64,000 nucleotides of DNA from Vreelandella titanicae BH1. GTDB taxonomy: Bacteria > Pseudomonadota > Gammaproteobacteria > Pseudomonadales > Halomonadaceae. The position numbers and the translations under genes were made by a program. Positions 44,776 through 55,248 of the stretch are shown piece after piece (the stretch's first letter is position 1; each line of letters starts with the position of its first letter). The stretch spans positions 124,001 to 188,000 of the forward strand of contig NZ_AOPO01000008.1 of assembly GCF_000336575.1 (NCBI RefSeq), given 5' to 3'. The notes beneath the pieces are model-generated. The model did no database searches and was not told the DNA's origin. It saw only the letters and a program-made list of their open reading frames with translations.

Positions 44776-46164
44776 ATGCAGGACCAGCCTTCTGCTGATA
44801 CAGAAACGGCAGCGCTAAAACTGCCGCCGCATTCATTAGAGGCGGAGCAGTCGGTACTAGGCGGGCTCATGCTAGACAACCAGGCCTGGGATAACGTTTC
44901 AGAGCGGTTGGTCGCTGATGACTTCTACCGCTATGAGCACCGTTTGGTGTTCAACGTGATGATTCATCTGGCTGAAGCCGGTCAGCCGCTGGATGTGGTG
45001 ACGCTTTCTGAAGCGCTGGAAGCGCGTGATCACTTGGATACCGTAGGCGGCCTGGCGTTTTTGGCAGAGCTTGCTCGTAACACGCCCTCTGCCAGTAATA
45101 TTCGCGCCTATGCTGATATCGTGCGTGAGCGGGCAACGCTGCGCAAGCTGATCCGTGCGGCTAATCAAATTGCCGATAGTGCCTTTACTCCCCAGGGGCG
45201 CCCGGCTGATGAATTGCTTAACGAAGCCGAGCGGTTAGTGTTCCAGATTGCCGAGGAGCGCCCCAAAACGGGCGGCCCCATTGGCATGAGCGATCTATTG
45301 ACCAAGGCGGTGGATCGTATTGATGAGCTGTTTAATCTGAAAGGTGAAATGACCGGGCTTTCCACTGGTTTTCGTGATCTGGATGAAATGACCACCGGGT
45401 TGCAGCCATCCGATATGGTGGTCATCGCCGGTCGACCCTCGATGGGTAAAACGACCTTCGCTATGAACCTGGTTGAACATGCGGTGATTTCCAGCGACAA
45501 GCCAGTCATGGTGTTCTCCATGGAGATGCCCGCAGAGTCGCTCATGCTGAGGATGCTGTCTTCCCTGGGCCGAATCGATCAAACCCGTGTGCGTACCGGG
45601 CAACTGGAGGACGAGGATTGGCCGCGTTTAACCTCAGCGGTTAATCTGCTCAAAGACAAACAGCTGTTTATCGACGACACCGCGGCCTTGTCGCCTAACG
45701 AAATGCGCTCAAGGTTGCGCCGTGTGGTGCGTGAACATGGCAATATCGCACTGGTCATGATCGATTATCTTCAGTTGATGCAGATCCCTGGCTTTAGCGA
45801 AAACCGCACCGGTGAGATTTCCGAGATTTCGCGCTCCTTGAAGGGGTTGGCGAAAGAGTTTAACTGCCCTGTGGTGGCTCTTTCTCAGTTGAACCGCTCC
45901 TTGGAGCAGCGCCCCAACAAACGCCCGGTTATGTCGGATCTGAGGGAATCTGGTGCGATCGAGCAGGATGCCGACGTCATTGCCTTCGTTTATCGCGATG
46001 AGGTCTATAATCCAGATAATCCCGACAATCAGGGGATTGCTGAGTTAATTATCGGTAAGCAGCGTAATGGTCCTATCGGCACGGTGCATATGGCCTTTAT
46101 CGGCAAATATACCCGCTTTGAGGATTTGGCCCCGGATAGTTACGGCCAAGCGTTCGGCGACTAA
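44776..46164 (+). CDS. dnaB: Replicative DNA helicase
   Basis: 462 residues. The N-terminal domain (PPHSLEAEQSVLGGLMLD) is followed by the RecA-like ATPase domain with Walker A GRPSMGKTTFAMN, the DLRESGAIEQDADVI segment and the DnaB signature motifs. It unwinds DNA at the replication fork as a hexamer. AAAGGAG precedes the ATG. There is no sign of an intein. It follows the ribosomal operon but has its own 170-base upstream region. Confidence 0.97.
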   Translation: MQDQPSADTETAALKLPPHSLEAEQSVLGGLMLDNQAWDNVSERLVADDFYRYEHRLVFNVMIHLAEAGQPLDVVTLSEALEARDHLDTVGGLAFLAELARNTPSASNIRAYADIVRERATLRKLIRAANQIADSAFTPQGRPADELLNEAERLVFQIAEERPKTGGPIGMSDLLTKAVDRIDELFNLKGEMTGLSTGFRDLDEMTTGLQPSDMVVIAGRPSMGKTTFAMNLVEHAVISSDKPVMVFSMEMPAESLMLRMLSSLGRIDQTRVRTGQLEDEDWPRLTSAVNLLKDKQLFIDDTAALSPNEMRSRLRRVVREHGNIALVMIDYLQLMQIPGFSENRTGEISEISRSLKGLAKEFNCPVVALSQLNRSLEQRPNKRPVMSDLRESGAIEQDADVIAFVYRDEVYNPDNPDNQGIAELIIGKQRNGPIGTVHMAFIGKYTRFEDLAPDSYGQAFGD

Positions 46165-46271
46165 GTTAATGATGACTGGTTTGTGATGACAGGCTAGTGA
46201 TAAGTAGCTTGAGGATGGGGGGCGAGTTCGTATAATGCCTCACCCACGATATGTAAAAACGGGAGCAGCAA

Positions 46272-46565
46272 ATGGCAGGTGGATTTCGGCGCGGTAACCG
46301 GCAGCGTCTTCCTAAGTTAGAAGGTCGCGGTGAGCTAGAGGCGATAGAGCGCGAAGGCCCTTTTAAAGAGTGGCTAGGTATGCCGGATCTTTATCGCTAC
46401 CATTTAGTGGTCGCAGGCGAGAAGTATAGTTACCAGACTGAAGATGGTGAGCTGCCTGTGACGGTGGGAGATAAGGTCGTGTTCCGCTACAAAGAGACTA
46501 AAGGCGGCAACTGGATTGACCGCAATTCGCTTGGCAAAGCGATCGACCCCTCTGAATATCAATAA
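46272..46565 (+). CDS. Small basic protein, unknown
   Basis: 97 residues. A basic N-terminus (MAGGFRRGNRQRLPK) precedes a compact beta-rich part (DLYRYHLVVAGEKYSYQT, VTVGDKVVFRYKE). The layout suggests a nucleic-acid-binding, OB-like fold, but I cannot assign a family. It follows dnaB by 107 bases; GGGAGCAGC precedes the ATG. The absence of a signal peptide suggests a cytoplasmic protein. Confidence 0.7.
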   Translation: MAGGFRRGNRQRLPKLEGRGELEAIEREGPFKEWLGMPDLYRYHLVVAGEKYSYQTEDGELPVTVGDKVVFRYKETKGGNWIDRNSLGKAIDPSEYQ

Positions 46566-46762
46566 TCAATTGATATCTTGACCTTCCGGTCAGGAACTCT
46601 CTTGCACTATTGACCTCCTAGCTATTAATGTCTAGTTATTGCTTGTTGTCATTACATTGCAATGACGGGGCAACAGAAGTGTCATGGGGTACAGTCATGC
46701 TGTGCCCTGATGACATGCCGTCTGACATAACGTATGAAATAGCCAAATAATAGGAGGGAACC

Positions 46763-47065
46763 ATGGAACTTAAGGATCTTAAGCAGTTTGTCGCCAATCA
46801 CGACAATTTTGAAATTCGCGTGATTACCCATTCGGGCAGCCTTTTTTATCAGGTTGAGCTGGAAGACGTTGAAGGCGAGCGTCATATGCTGACGCAGCGT
46901 ACCAAGCCAATGCTGTTTCGCTCGCTAGATGATGCCTATATGGATCTCAAGCGCGCCGGGATTCATCGCGCTTACCTAGTACAGCATGTGCCCCACGATG
47001 AAGTGATAGGCCGCGACGCGCACTATAGTGAGCCGCTCACATCGCGTATGCCGCTTGTTTTTTAA
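46763..47065 (+). CDS. DUF6482-like small protein
   Basis: 100 residues: MELKDLKQFVANHDNFEIRV, HSGSLFYQVELEDVEGERHML, RSLDDAYMDLKRAGIHRAYLVQ and SRMPLVF. This matches my memory of a small protein family common in Halomonas and Pseudomonas. Function is unknown. AGGAGGG lies five bases before the ATG. Monocistronic. Confidence 0.75.
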   Translation: MELKDLKQFVANHDNFEIRVITHSGSLFYQVELEDVEGERHMLTQRTKPMLFRSLDDAYMDLKRAGIHRAYLVQHVPHDEVIGRDAHYSEPLTSRMPLVF

Positions 47066-47080
47066 CGCTGCTCTCACCCA

Positions 47081-47479
47081 TCAACGTTTAGTCTGACGCT
47101 TTTCCCACCACTGCCCAAGCCGAATTCGGCGACGGGCAAAAAATCGGTAACCGGCATTCATTATGCCGTGTACTCCCGGTAAGCACGAAAACCTCACCAG
47201 CCGCCGATAGCCCAACACTGCATAGAGGGCACGGCTGGCATCCATGCCGATGTACCATCTCCCTTGACTATCACGCAGGTGCAACTGGCCCATCATGGCG
47301 TTAAATTCTTGCCCATACGCCTGAGCGTTAAAATCACGGGCCTGAATATCTATCAGCGCGATGTGTTCCCGATGGCGATGCTTTTCCAGCCACGCGACTT
47401 CCTGTTGGCAAAAGGGGCAGTGACCATCGTGAAATAGCGTAACTGGCGGTGCAGCATGTAGTGGCGTGTAGCGGCTCAT
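47081..47479 (-). CDS. DCC-family thiol-disulfide oxidoreductase-like protein (DUF393)
   Basis: 132 residues. The signature FHDGHCPFCQQEVAWLEKH is the DCC motif (Asp then CxxC) of DUF393, thioredoxin-fold proteins of undefined substrate. A C-terminal hydrophobic/basic end follows. Its ATG overlaps the stop of the upstream photolyase gene (ATGA), with AGGAG in the end of that gene, so the two are cotranslated. Such a partner suggests a redox or cofactor link to the photolyase, which is inference. Confidence 0.85.
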   Translation of the reverse strand: MSRYTPLHAAPPVTLFHDGHCPFCQQEVAWLEKHRHREHIALIDIQARDFNAQAYGQEFNAMMGQLHLRDSQGRWYIGMDASRALYAVLGYRRLVRFSCLPGVHGIMNAGYRFFARRRIRLGQWWEKRQTKR

Positions 47480-49065
47480 GGTGACTCCTGGTTGGTATTG
47501 GCCGAATAACCTGCTGTGTGGCAGGGCTGCCCGTAGCCAGGCGATGTTTCCAATTGATCCAAAAAGTGCTCAGCCTGTTGGCGGATAGCCTCGCGCTTCT
47601 CGTCGGCCATGCGGTTGAGGGAGCCGTAAATCAGCTTCATGCGAGGGGTCTTACTCAGGCGCTCAGCGTTGGTTTCGAGAAAGTGCCAGTAAAGGCTGTT
47701 GAAAGGGCAGGCTTTTGGCCCCGTGACCTGCTTGGGTGAGTAACGGCAGTGCTGACAATGGTCGGACATTTTGTCGATATACTTGCCCGACGCACAGTAG
47801 GGCTTTGAGCCCATTAAGCCGCCGTCGGCATGGAGCACCATCCCTAGGGTGTTAGGCAGCTCTACCCACTCACTGGCATCTGCATAAACCGCTAAGTACC
47901 AGTCGCATAGCGCCTCAGGTTTAACTCCGCATAGTAAGGCGAAATTGCCTGTCACCATCAGTCGTTGAATATGGTGGGCGTAGCTATTGTCGATGGTCAT
48001 CTGAATAGCGCGCTGCAAGCAGCGCATATCGGTATCCGCGTCCCAGTAAAACGCTGGCAGGTCGCGCTCAAAACCTAGCTGATTAGACCCTTTGTAGCTG
48101 GGCATCTGCGTCCAGTAGAGCCCTCGCACATACTCACGCCAGCCAAGAATTTGGCGGATAAACCCTTCCACGGCGTTGATCGACACGTCACCGCCATAGT
48201 AACGCTGCTCGGCGGCTTCGCAGACTTCATGGGGCGACAGCAGGCCGATGTTCATCGCAGCTGAGAGGCGCGAGTGATACAAATAAGGTGCAGAGTCACT
48301 GATTGCGTCTTGATAGCGGCCAAAATCAGCCAATCCATGGTCTATAAAATGGTGTAAATCCACCAGCGCTTGTCGACGAGTGACAGGCAGGTTGAAATTA
48401 TCCAGAGACCCCATATGGTCGCCAAAATGGCGCTTGGCATCGTTTAGCGCTTCTTGGGTGATCGCATCCTGACGATGTTGAGGTAGCTCAGGGAAATCCA
48501 GTTTGGCTTTGATAGGCTGGCGATTGTCGTGGTCAAAATTCCATTTGCCGCCAACGGGCTCGTCGCCCTCCATCAAGTACCCGGTACGTTTGCGCTGTTC
48601 TCGGTAAAAGTACTCAAGGCGCAGCTGTTTGCGTCCGCTTGCCCATTGGCTAAAGTCATCGGGTGTGGTGAAAAAGCGCTCATCCTCAAGTAGTCGCCAC
48701 GGAATCGTTGCGTTTTCGCGCTGCTGCATCGTCTCCCATAGCCGCCATTCGCCAGGTCGGGCAACGCGTATCTCATTGCAGCCGTACTGTTGCGCGATGC
48801 GTTCGGCTTCCTCAATAAGGGAGTGGCAATTATCTGCATCATCCAGCGCGCTGTAGTGCACTTGAAAGCCTTTTTCGCGCAGTGCCTGGGCAAAGTGACG
48901 CATGGCAGCCAAAAAGAGGCCAATTTTATGGATATGATGGGGAACATAGCGCGCTTCCTCGCCAACTTCGCACAGGGCAACCACGGCATTGGCGGGCGCG
49001 TCTTGCAGCGTTGTGAGTGAAAACGAGAGCTGGTCGCCGAGCACCAAAAGCAAAGGCTTGGACAT
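47476..49065 (-). CDS. CryB/FeS-type bacterial photolyase-related protein
   Basis: 529 residues. The N-terminal Rossmann part (LLLVLGDQLSFSLTTLQ) and FAD-binding part resemble the FeS-BCP group of cryptochromes/photolyases. Cys residues near the C-terminus (LLCGVKPEAL, DHCQHC, KACPFNS) fit the four [4Fe-4S] ligands. Such enzymes repair (6-4) photoproducts with FAD and often a lumazine chromophore. The gene is divergent from hemH and has a light-regulated-type inverted repeat 16-39 bases upstream. Confidence 0.88.
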   Translation of the reverse strand: MSKPLLLVLGDQLSFSLTTLQDAPANAVVALCEVGEEARYVPHHIHKIGLFLAAMRHFAQALREKGFQVHYSALDDADNCHSLIEEAERIAQQYGCNEIRVARPGEWRLWETMQQRENATIPWRLLEDERFFTTPDDFSQWASGRKQLRLEYFYREQRKRTGYLMEGDEPVGGKWNFDHDNRQPIKAKLDFPELPQHRQDAITQEALNDAKRHFGDHMGSLDNFNLPVTRRQALVDLHHFIDHGLADFGRYQDAISDSAPYLYHSRLSAAMNIGLLSPHEVCEAAEQRYYGGDVSINAVEGFIRQILGWREYVRGLYWTQMPSYKGSNQLGFERDLPAFYWDADTDMRCLQRAIQMTIDNSYAHHIQRLMVTGNFALLCGVKPEALCDWYLAVYADASEWVELPNTLGMVLHADGGLMGSKPYCASGKYIDKMSDHCQHCRYSPKQVTGPKACPFNSLYWHFLETNAERLSKTPRMKLIYGSLNRMADEKREAIRQQAEHFLDQLETSPGYGQPCHTAGYSANTNQESP

Positions 49066-49080
49066 GAGTTAGCCTGTAAT

Positions 49081-49104
49081 TATACAAATGATGCCGATAG
49101 TATA
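49081..49104. promoter_or_regulatory. Candidate LitR-type operator
   Basis: TATACA, 12 bases, AGTATA between the divergent photolyase and hemH genes. It matches T(G/A)TACA-N12-TGTA(C/T)A, the box I recall for LitR/PplR light-responsive MerR regulators, with one mismatch; TATAC...GTATA is perfectly inverted. Inference from family consensus. Confidence 0.45.
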
Positions 49105-49195
49105 ACTTTATACCGCCACTTTGCCGAAAAGTGATAGGATTTAATCAATTGATAGAGGTACTGAGCACCATCGTTATTTTTCAGGAGCATGAGTA

Positions 49196-50287
49196 ATGAC
49201 CGAGAATGTCGTCAAGGATCAGCCGGGCGAGGGCCGCTTGGCCCATGCACCCAGCGATCATCCACCAGTAGCGCGCGCCAAGGTGGGTGTTGTGCTGGCA
49301 AACCTGGGAACCCCGGATGCCACCGACTACTGGTCAATGCGTCGTTACCTTAATGAGTTTCTTTCTGATAAGCGTGTGGTCGACTATGCCGGTTGGAAAT
49401 GGCAGCCGTTGCTACAGCTGATTATTTTGACCAAGCGTCCGTTCTCATCGGGCAAGGCCTACCGGGGAATCTGGAATAACGAGAAAAACGAAAGCCCGCT
49501 GCTAACAACGACGCGTGCCCAGACCGAGAAGATGACCGCACGGTTAAAGGCGCTTTATGGTGATGATGTCGAGGTCGATTTCTGCATGCGCTACGGTAAC
49601 CCCTCGACGGAAAGCGTGCTAACGCGATTAAAAGAGAAGGGTTGCGAGCGAATCGTGTTTTTTCCGCTCTATCCTCAATACGGTTCGCCCACCACGGCGA
49701 CGGCGAATGATCAGGCGTTTCGCACCCTGATGAAGATGAAGTGGCAGCCTTATATACGTACGGTGCCCGCTTATTTTGAACATCCTGCCTACCTTCAGGC
49801 GTTGGCCAACTCAGTGCAAGAAGCCTACGACGGTTTCTCGACCCGGCCGACCAAGCTGGTTGCCAGCTACCATGGCGTTCCCGAACGCTACCTGATGGAG
49901 GGTGATCCTTACCACTGTCAGTGCCAGAAAACGACGCGCCTGCTTCGCGAGAAACTTGGTTTTAGCAAAGAGGAAGTGGATACCGCTTTCCAGTCGCAGT
50001 TTGGCCCCGAGAAATGGGTCGGCCCGCAAACCGTTAAGCATGTGGCCAAACTCGCCGAGCAGGGACATAAACACATTGCGATTATGTCGCCTGCCTTCTC
50101 TTCCGACTGTGTTGAAACCTTGGAAGAGATCGAAGAGGAGATCCGCGATAGCTTTATGGAAGCGGGTGGCGAAACGTTCAGCTATATACCTTGCCTGAAT
50201 GATCGCGATGACCACATTGAGGCACTGTTAGCAGTCATCAACAATGAATTAGCAGGATGGCTATCGGCCCCAAACCCTAGTGTTTAG
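49196..50287 (+). CDS. hemH: Ferrochelatase
   Basis: 363 residues. Typical motifs are VVLANLGTPD, FPLYPQYGSPTTAT and ASYHGVPERYLMEGDPYHCQCQ with the conserved His, and FSSDCVETLEEIEEE. It inserts Fe2+ into protoporphyrin IX, the last step of haem synthesis, at the inner membrane. AGGAG lies before the ATG. It is divergent from the photolyase gene, so the LitR-like site could affect both; porphyrins are light-sensitive, making a shared control plausible. Confidence 0.95.
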   Translation: MTENVVKDQPGEGRLAHAPSDHPPVARAKVGVVLANLGTPDATDYWSMRRYLNEFLSDKRVVDYAGWKWQPLLQLIILTKRPFSSGKAYRGIWNNEKNESPLLTTTRAQTEKMTARLKALYGDDVEVDFCMRYGNPSTESVLTRLKEKGCERIVFFPLYPQYGSPTTATANDQAFRTLMKMKWQPYIRTVPAYFEHPAYLQALANSVQEAYDGFSTRPTKLVASYHGVPERYLMEGDPYHCQCQKTTRLLREKLGFSKEEVDTAFQSQFGPEKWVGPQTVKHVAKLAEQGHKHIAIMSPAFSSDCVETLEEIEEEIRDSFMEAGGETFSYIPCLNDRDDHIEALLAVINNELAGWLSAPNPSV

Positions 50288-50318
50288 CTAGCTACTCGTC
50301 ATAACTGAAAGCTAATAG

Positions 50319-50360
50319 CAGCCGCCCTGCGAAATTAATCGCTGAGCGGCTGTTTGCGTT
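50319..50360 (+). terminator. Terminator after hemH
   Basis: CAGCCGC (50319-50325) and GCGGCTG (50346-50352) pair around a 20-base loop, followed by TTTGCGTTT. Confidence 0.6.
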
Positions 50361-50366
50361 TAAGCG

Positions 50367-50384
50367 TTTGACTGGTCAGTCAAA
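50367..50384 (+). promoter_or_regulatory. TetR-like palindrome in the mrp promoter region
   Basis: TTTGACTGGTCAGTCAAA is an 18-base palindrome broken only at its centre. It overlaps a TTGACT that could be a -35 box, with TTATAT at 50393-50398 as a possible -10. Repressor binding here would block the mrp operon promoter. Confidence 0.5.
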
Positions 50385-50514
50385 ACTGCCTGTTATATGG
50401 TGTACAACTTTAGAATCACTATTATTCAACGCTGGCATATCATTGGCAAAGCAAGGTGTCTAACCGCTAGCGGCTGTCTTGGTGGTGAGCCTTTCGTTTT
50501 TCAGGAGGTTTCGC

Positions 50515-52857
50515 TTGATACAATTTGCCGTGTTAATGGGTTTCGTACTGGCGGCGCTCTCGCCAATGTTAAACCACTGGTTCGGCCAGCGTGCCAGCCT
50601 GGTTCTGGCTCTATTTCCTGCCGGATTGGCGGCGTGGTTGGCACTTCAAGCCCCTGAGGTCATTGAGAACGGTAGCCTACTTTTAGAGTGGCAGTGGGTG
50701 CCTTCTCTGGGAATCAGTCTTACCTTCCTGTTGGACAGTCTATCGTTGCTCTTTGGGCTATTGATTACCGTTATGGGGGCCTGCGTGCTGGTATATGCCG
50801 GCGGCTACCTTAAAGATCATCCTGATCTTGCCCGGTTTCACATCGCCTTGCTCGCCTTCATGGTGTCGATGCTGGGGCTGGTACTAGCTGACGGCCTATT
50901 AACGCTATTCGTTTTTTGGGAATTGACCAGCATTACCTCCTATTTGCTGATTGGTTTTAACCACGCTGATATCAATGCACGTAAATCAGCGCGGCAGGGC
51001 TTATTCGTTACCGTGGCGGGTGGGTTAGCATTAATGGCTGGGCTGGTGCTGCTAGGGATTGCCAGCGGTAGCTGGTCGCTGGCGGAGATTCTCGATCAGG
51101 AGGCTGACCTGCGTGAACATGCACTCTACACGCCGATGCTGATCTGTTTACTACTGGGTGCTTTCACCAAATCGGCTCAGTTTCCGTTTCACTTTTGGTT
51201 ACCCAACGCCATGGCCGCGCCGACTCCGGTTTCGGCTTACCTGCACTCGGCCACCATGGTGAAAGCGGGTATTTATCTGCTGGCGCGCTTACACCCGGAG
51301 CTGGGTGGCACTGCGATGTGGGTTGGCGTTCTTTCCGTGGTCGGCGCAACCACTATGCTGGTGGGTGCGTTTTTAGCGATTCATCACACCAATATCAAAA
51401 AGCTGCTCGCTTACTCGACCATTATGGCGCTGGGCACGCTGACGATGCTATTGGGCATCGGCACCGAGTACGCGATGACCGCGTTTGTTACCTTCCTGCT
51501 CGCGCACTCGCTGTATAAAGGGGCGCTGTTTATGGTCGCCGGTATTCTCGATCATGAGACCGGCACGAAAGATGTCACCCAGATGGGCGGGTTACGCTCA
51601 GTGATGCCGCTGACTGCCACCATTGCGTTGGTGGCTGCGCTTTCGCTTGCCGGTGTGCCGCCGCTACTCGGTTTTATCGGTAAAGAACTGATGCTTGAAT
51701 CAGTTCTCGGTGCCGATAGCTTCCGAACACTACTGGTGCTGTTCGCCTTTCTGGCATCTATTTTAACTATCGCCGTTGCTTTCATTGTGGCGCTACGTCC
51801 TTTTTACGGTAAGCGTCACCAAACCCCGCTTGAACCACATGAAGCTCCGCCTGGTATGCTGCTTGGGCCCGCGTTGCTCGCACTAGGGTCGCTCCTGTTA
51901 GGCTTGATGCCCGCTGTGCTGGGTGCTGATGCGTTGTTAACGGCAACCGCCACTGCTATATCCGGGCAAACAGTAGAAGTGGCGCTGTCGCTTTGGTATG
52001 GCATTAACGTCGCGTTGATAATGTCGATCGTTAGCCTTGGTTTAGGCTTTTTGCTGTTTAGGCGTTGGGACAGCGTGCGTGGCAAGCTCTCTGTATTGGC
52101 ACCGGTGATGCGCCATGGCCCCGAGGCTGGGTATGAAAGCATGATGAATGGCATTGTGCACTTCTCAGAGTGGCAAACTCGGCTGCTCCAAAACGGCTAT
52201 ATGCGTAACTACATTTTAGTGATGTTAGCGACGCTTATTGCACTGATCGGTAATTCAATTCTATTACGCCATTCGCCTGTGTTTGCCGTTGACCTGGATG
52301 TGCGTTTTCACGAGGTAGTCGTGGCTGGCACTATGGTGATGGGGGCACTGTTTGCGACCATTTCTCGATCGCGGCTGGGGGCAGTGGTTTCCGTGGGCAT
52401 CATGGGTTTTTCCATTGCATTGATTTTTGTTCTGTTCAGTGCGCCAGATTTAGCGATTACCCAACTGCTGGTAGAGACCTTAACGGTTATTTTGCTGGTA
52501 CTGGTGCTGTTTCGCCTGCCACGCTTCTCGAATCTTTCCACCAGCTTGGAGCGCATACGCGACGGCGTGGTGGCCGCTATGGTGGGTATCTTGATCTGCC
52601 TACTGATTATGACCTCCTGGAGCATTCAACAGTTTGAGCCCATTTCGACCTACATGATTGAGAACAGCGCGCCTTTGGCGTATGGCCGCAACATCGTTAA
52701 CGTCATTTTGGTCGACTACCGTGCCCTGGATACCTTAGGTGAGATGTTCGTGTTAGCGCTTGCCGCCATCGGCGTGATCGCCATGTTAAAGCTACGCAAT
52801 AACACCAAAACCACCGACAGCAGTAAAGTAGCTGCCAAGGAGCCTTACGATGGTTAA
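50515..52857 (+). CDS. mrpA: Mrp Na+/H+ antiporter subunit A
   Basis: 780 residues from TTG 50515, which has AGGAGG six bases upstream. About 20 TM helices; the NuoL/MrpA-type core has [21 protein letters not shown] and the C-terminal extension belongs to MrpA. With MrpD it provides the proton-pumping module of the Mrp complex, which exchanges Na+ for H+. The first of seven overlapping or closely spaced genes; important for salt and alkaline tolerance. Confidence 0.93.
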   Translation: MIQFAVLMGFVLAALSPMLNHWFGQRASLVLALFPAGLAAWLALQAPEVIENGSLLLEWQWVPSLGISLTFLLDSLSLLFGLLITVMGACVLVYAGGYLKDHPDLARFHIALLAFMVSMLGLVLADGLLTLFVFWELTSITSYLLIGFNHADINARKSARQGLFVTVAGGLALMAGLVLLGIASGSWSLAEILDQEADLREHALYTPMLICLLLGAFTKSAQFPFHFWLPNAMAAPTPVSAYLHSATMVKAGIYLLARLHPELGGTAMWVGVLSVVGATTMLVGAFLAIHHTNIKKLLAYSTIMALGTLTMLLGIGTEYAMTAFVTFLLAHSLYKGALFMVAGILDHETGTKDVTQMGGLRSVMPLTATIALVAALSLAGVPPLLGFIGKELMLESVLGADSFRTLLVLFAFLASILTIAVAFIVALRPFYGKRHQTPLEPHEAPPGMLLGPALLALGSLLLGLMPAVLGADALLTATATAISGQTVEVALSLWYGINVALIMSIVSLGLGFLLFRRWDSVRGKLSVLAPVMRHGPEAGYESMMNGIVHFSEWQTRLLQNGYMRNYILVMLATLIALIGNSILLRHSPVFAVDLDVRFHEVVVAGTMVMGALFATISRSRLGAVVSVGIMGFSIALIFVLFSAPDLAITQLLVETLTVILLVLVLFRLPRFSNLSTSLERIRDGVVAAMVGILICLLIMTSWSIQQFEPISTYMIENSAPLAYGRNIVNVILVDYRALDTLGEMFVLALAAIGVIAMLKLRNNTKTTDSSKVAAKEPYDG

Positions 52858-53281
52858 GTCAGGCACGATTATTCTTAATACCGCCGCACGGTTTTTAATG
52901 CCGCTGCAACTGATGTTTTCTATTTTCCTATTGCTGCGAGGGCATGACGAGCCGGGCGGAGGATTTATTGCCGGCTTGGTAGCGGCAGGGGCGTTTACGC
53001 TGTATCTGTTTGCCTTTGGTGTAAGTGCCACCAAAGAAGTGCTGCGCATGGTCGACCCCCGAGACCTGATTGGGGTTGGGCTATTGCTGGGAATGATCTC
53101 GGTAGTGCCTGCCTGGTTTATGGGGCAGCCATTTCTGACAGCCCAGTGGTGGACTATCCCGGTTATCGACTTTAAAGCTTCCACGCCGCTGATTTTCGAT
53201 GTAGGCGTCTATTTTGCTGTGCTGGGTTCGGTCACCGGCATGGTGATGACGCTTATGGAGGTCGACAAGGATGAACCTTGA
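52850..53281 (+). CDS. mrpB: Mrp antiporter subunit B
   Basis: 143 residues with four TM helices. Contains [24 protein letters not shown], the MnhB motif. The start overlaps the end of mrpA by 8 bases. It is an integral part of the Mrp complex. Confidence 0.93.
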   Translation: MVKSGTIILNTAARFLMPLQLMFSIFLLLRGHDEPGGGFIAGLVAAGAFTLYLFAFGVSATKEVLRMVDPRDLIGVGLLLGMISVVPAWFMGQPFLTAQWWTIPVIDFKASTPLIFDVGVYFAVLGSVTGMVMTLMEVDKDEP

Positions 53282-53299
53282 GTTAACAGGAGGCACAGC

Positions 53300-53647
53300 A
53301 TGGAACCATTAATGGCAGTGGCGATTGGCCTGCTGTATGCGACGGCTATTTTTATGATGTTGCGTCGTTCTATCGTCAAACTGGTGATTGGTCTGATGCT
53401 GCTCTCTAATGCCGCCAATTTACTGATTTTTACCACGGCGGGCATGACCCGTGGAGCACCTCCGCTTATCCCTGAGGGGATGATGCTGCCGCCCAGCGGG
53501 GTAGCCGACCCCTTACCCCAAGCGGTTGTGCTGACGGCCATTGTGATTGCCTTTGGGGTGCTTGCCTTTGCCGTGGTATTGATTCGACGCGCCTACGAAG
53601 TCGTTAAGGCTGATGATCTCGATAAGATGAAGGATACTGATACGTGA
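53300..53647 (+). CDS. mrpC: Mrp antiporter subunit C
   Basis: 115 residues, NuoK-like, three TM helices. Features [26 protein letters not shown] and [24 protein letters not shown] precedes the ATG. It matches the NuoK role in the membrane arm. Confidence 0.94.
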   Translation: MEPLMAVAIGLLYATAIFMMLRRSIVKLVIGLMLLSNAANLLIFTTAGMTRGAPPLIPEGMMLPPSGVADPLPQAVVLTAIVIAFGVLAFAVVLIRRAYEVVKADDLDKMKDTDT

Positions 53648-55248
53648 GGCCTGAAGTTGCTCTTCCCGTCCTCTTGCCCCTGCTAACCGGGGCAGTCTCC
53701 TTGTTGTTTTGGCGCGCGCGCCCCATGCAGCGCTTTTTGGCGGTGGCAGGTAATGTTGCGCTACTCATGGTTAGCCTGTGGCTGTTTGTATCTACGTTGT
53801 CAGATGGCTATGTCACCATGCAAATGGGTAGCTGGCCAGCTCCCTTCGGGATTACCTTAATAGCCGATCTGTTAAGTGCGGTGATGGTGTTAATGACGGC
53901 TATTATCGGTTTGGCAATGGGTGTTTACTCGCTGGCCACCACTGGCCGCGGCCACGAAAAATTTGGCTACTATCCGTTAATGCACCTGCTGCTCGCCGGG
54001 GTGATGGGGGCCTTCTTAACCGGCGATATCTTTAACCTCTATGTATGGTTTGAGGTAATGCTGGTGGCCTCTTTTGCGCTGCTGATTCTGGGGGGAGAAC
54101 GCGCGCAGATGGAAGGGGCGATTAAGTACGTCACCTTGAACCTGTTGGCATCGGTCATCTTCCTGACCGCGGTGGGGCTACTCTATGGCATGGTGGGTAC
54201 ACTCAACATGGCCGACATTGCGTTGCGCATGGATGAGGCAGAGCACACCGGTATGGTGGAAGTGCTGGCGGTCATGTTTATGGTGGCCTTCGGCATCAAA
54301 GCCGCCGCCTTTCCGCTATTTTTCTGGCTGCCAGCCTCGTATCACACCCCACCGGTCGCTGTTTCGGCGCTGTTTGCCGGGTTGCTCACCAAGGTGGGGG
54401 TGTATGCGATGTTCCGTGTCTTTACCCTGATGTTCGATCAAACCATGGGCTATCTCCAGGAGATTATGCTCTGGGGTGCTGCCTTCACTATGGTAACAGG
54501 CGTGCTCGGTGCCGCCGCCCAGCATGAGTTTAGGCGAATCTTGTCGTTTCATATCGTCAGCCAGATTGGCTATATGATCTTAGGCTTAGCTCTTTACACA
54601 CCTTTGGCGATCGCCGGTGGCGTGTTTGCCATCGTGCATAACATGGTGGTGAAGACCAATCTCTTCTTGATCAGTGGTATCACCCACCGTTTGCAGGGAA
54701 CCTACCAGCTTAAAAAAATGGGCGGGCTGTACCGAGATCGCCCTTGGCTTGCCGTGGCGTTCTTTCTTTCTGCATTCTCGCTGGCGGGGGTGCCGCCGCT
54801 GTCAGGCTTTTTTGCCAAATTCGTGATTGTGCGTGCAGGCCTGGAAGTTGAAGCCTATGTGGTGACCGGCATTGCACTGGCGGTGGGATTGATGACGCTT
54901 TATTCCATGGTGAAAATTTGGAATGAAGTGTTTTGGAAGTCGTTACCCGAAGATAACGACGTGCCTGCGACTGCCACGCCAACTGGTGACGACGGTCGTC
55001 TGTTAAAGCCTAGCCTGTGGATGATGTATTCGCCCGTTATGGTGTTGGCGTTATTTTCTCTGCTCATTGGTGTGCTTGCAGAACCTATTATGTGGGTGAT
55101 GATGGGTATTGGTGATCAACTGTTTGAACCTTCGGGGTACATCGAAGCCGTATTGGGTGCTTCAGCCAGTGCAGACGATGTTCTGCTGCAGCCAACGGGG
55201 GCGGCAGAAGATCAACCTGAGGCGGACGCCGGGGAGACAGCGCGATGA
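53644..55248 (+). CDS. mrpD: Mrp antiporter subunit D
   Basis: 534 residues from a GTG that overlaps the mrpC stop (GTGA). NuoN/NuoM-like proton-translocating subunit with about 14 TM helices; [18 protein letters not shown] and [24 protein letters not shown] are family segments. The C-terminal tail is acidic. Confidence 0.94.
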   Translation: MRPEVALPVLLPLLTGAVSLLFWRARPMQRFLAVAGNVALLMVSLWLFVSTLSDGYVTMQMGSWPAPFGITLIADLLSAVMVLMTAIIGLAMGVYSLATTGRGHEKFGYYPLMHLLLAGVMGAFLTGDIFNLYVWFEVMLVASFALLILGGERAQMEGAIKYVTLNLLASVIFLTAVGLLYGMVGTLNMADIALRMDEAEHTGMVEVLAVMFMVAFGIKAAAFPLFFWLPASYHTPPVAVSALFAGLLTKVGVYAMFRVFTLMFDQTMGYLQEIMLWGAAFTMVTGVLGAAAQHEFRRILSFHIVSQIGYMILGLALYTPLAIAGGVFAIVHNMVVKTNLFLISGITHRLQGTYQLKKMGGLYRDRPWLAVAFFLSAFSLAGVPPLSGFFAKFVIVRAGLEVEAYVVTGIALAVGLMTLYSMVKIWNEVFWKSLPEDNDVPATATPTGDDGRLLKPSLWMMYSPVMVLALFSLLIGVLAEPIMWVMMGIGDQLFEPSGYIEAVLGASASADDVLLQPTGAAEDQPEADAGETAR

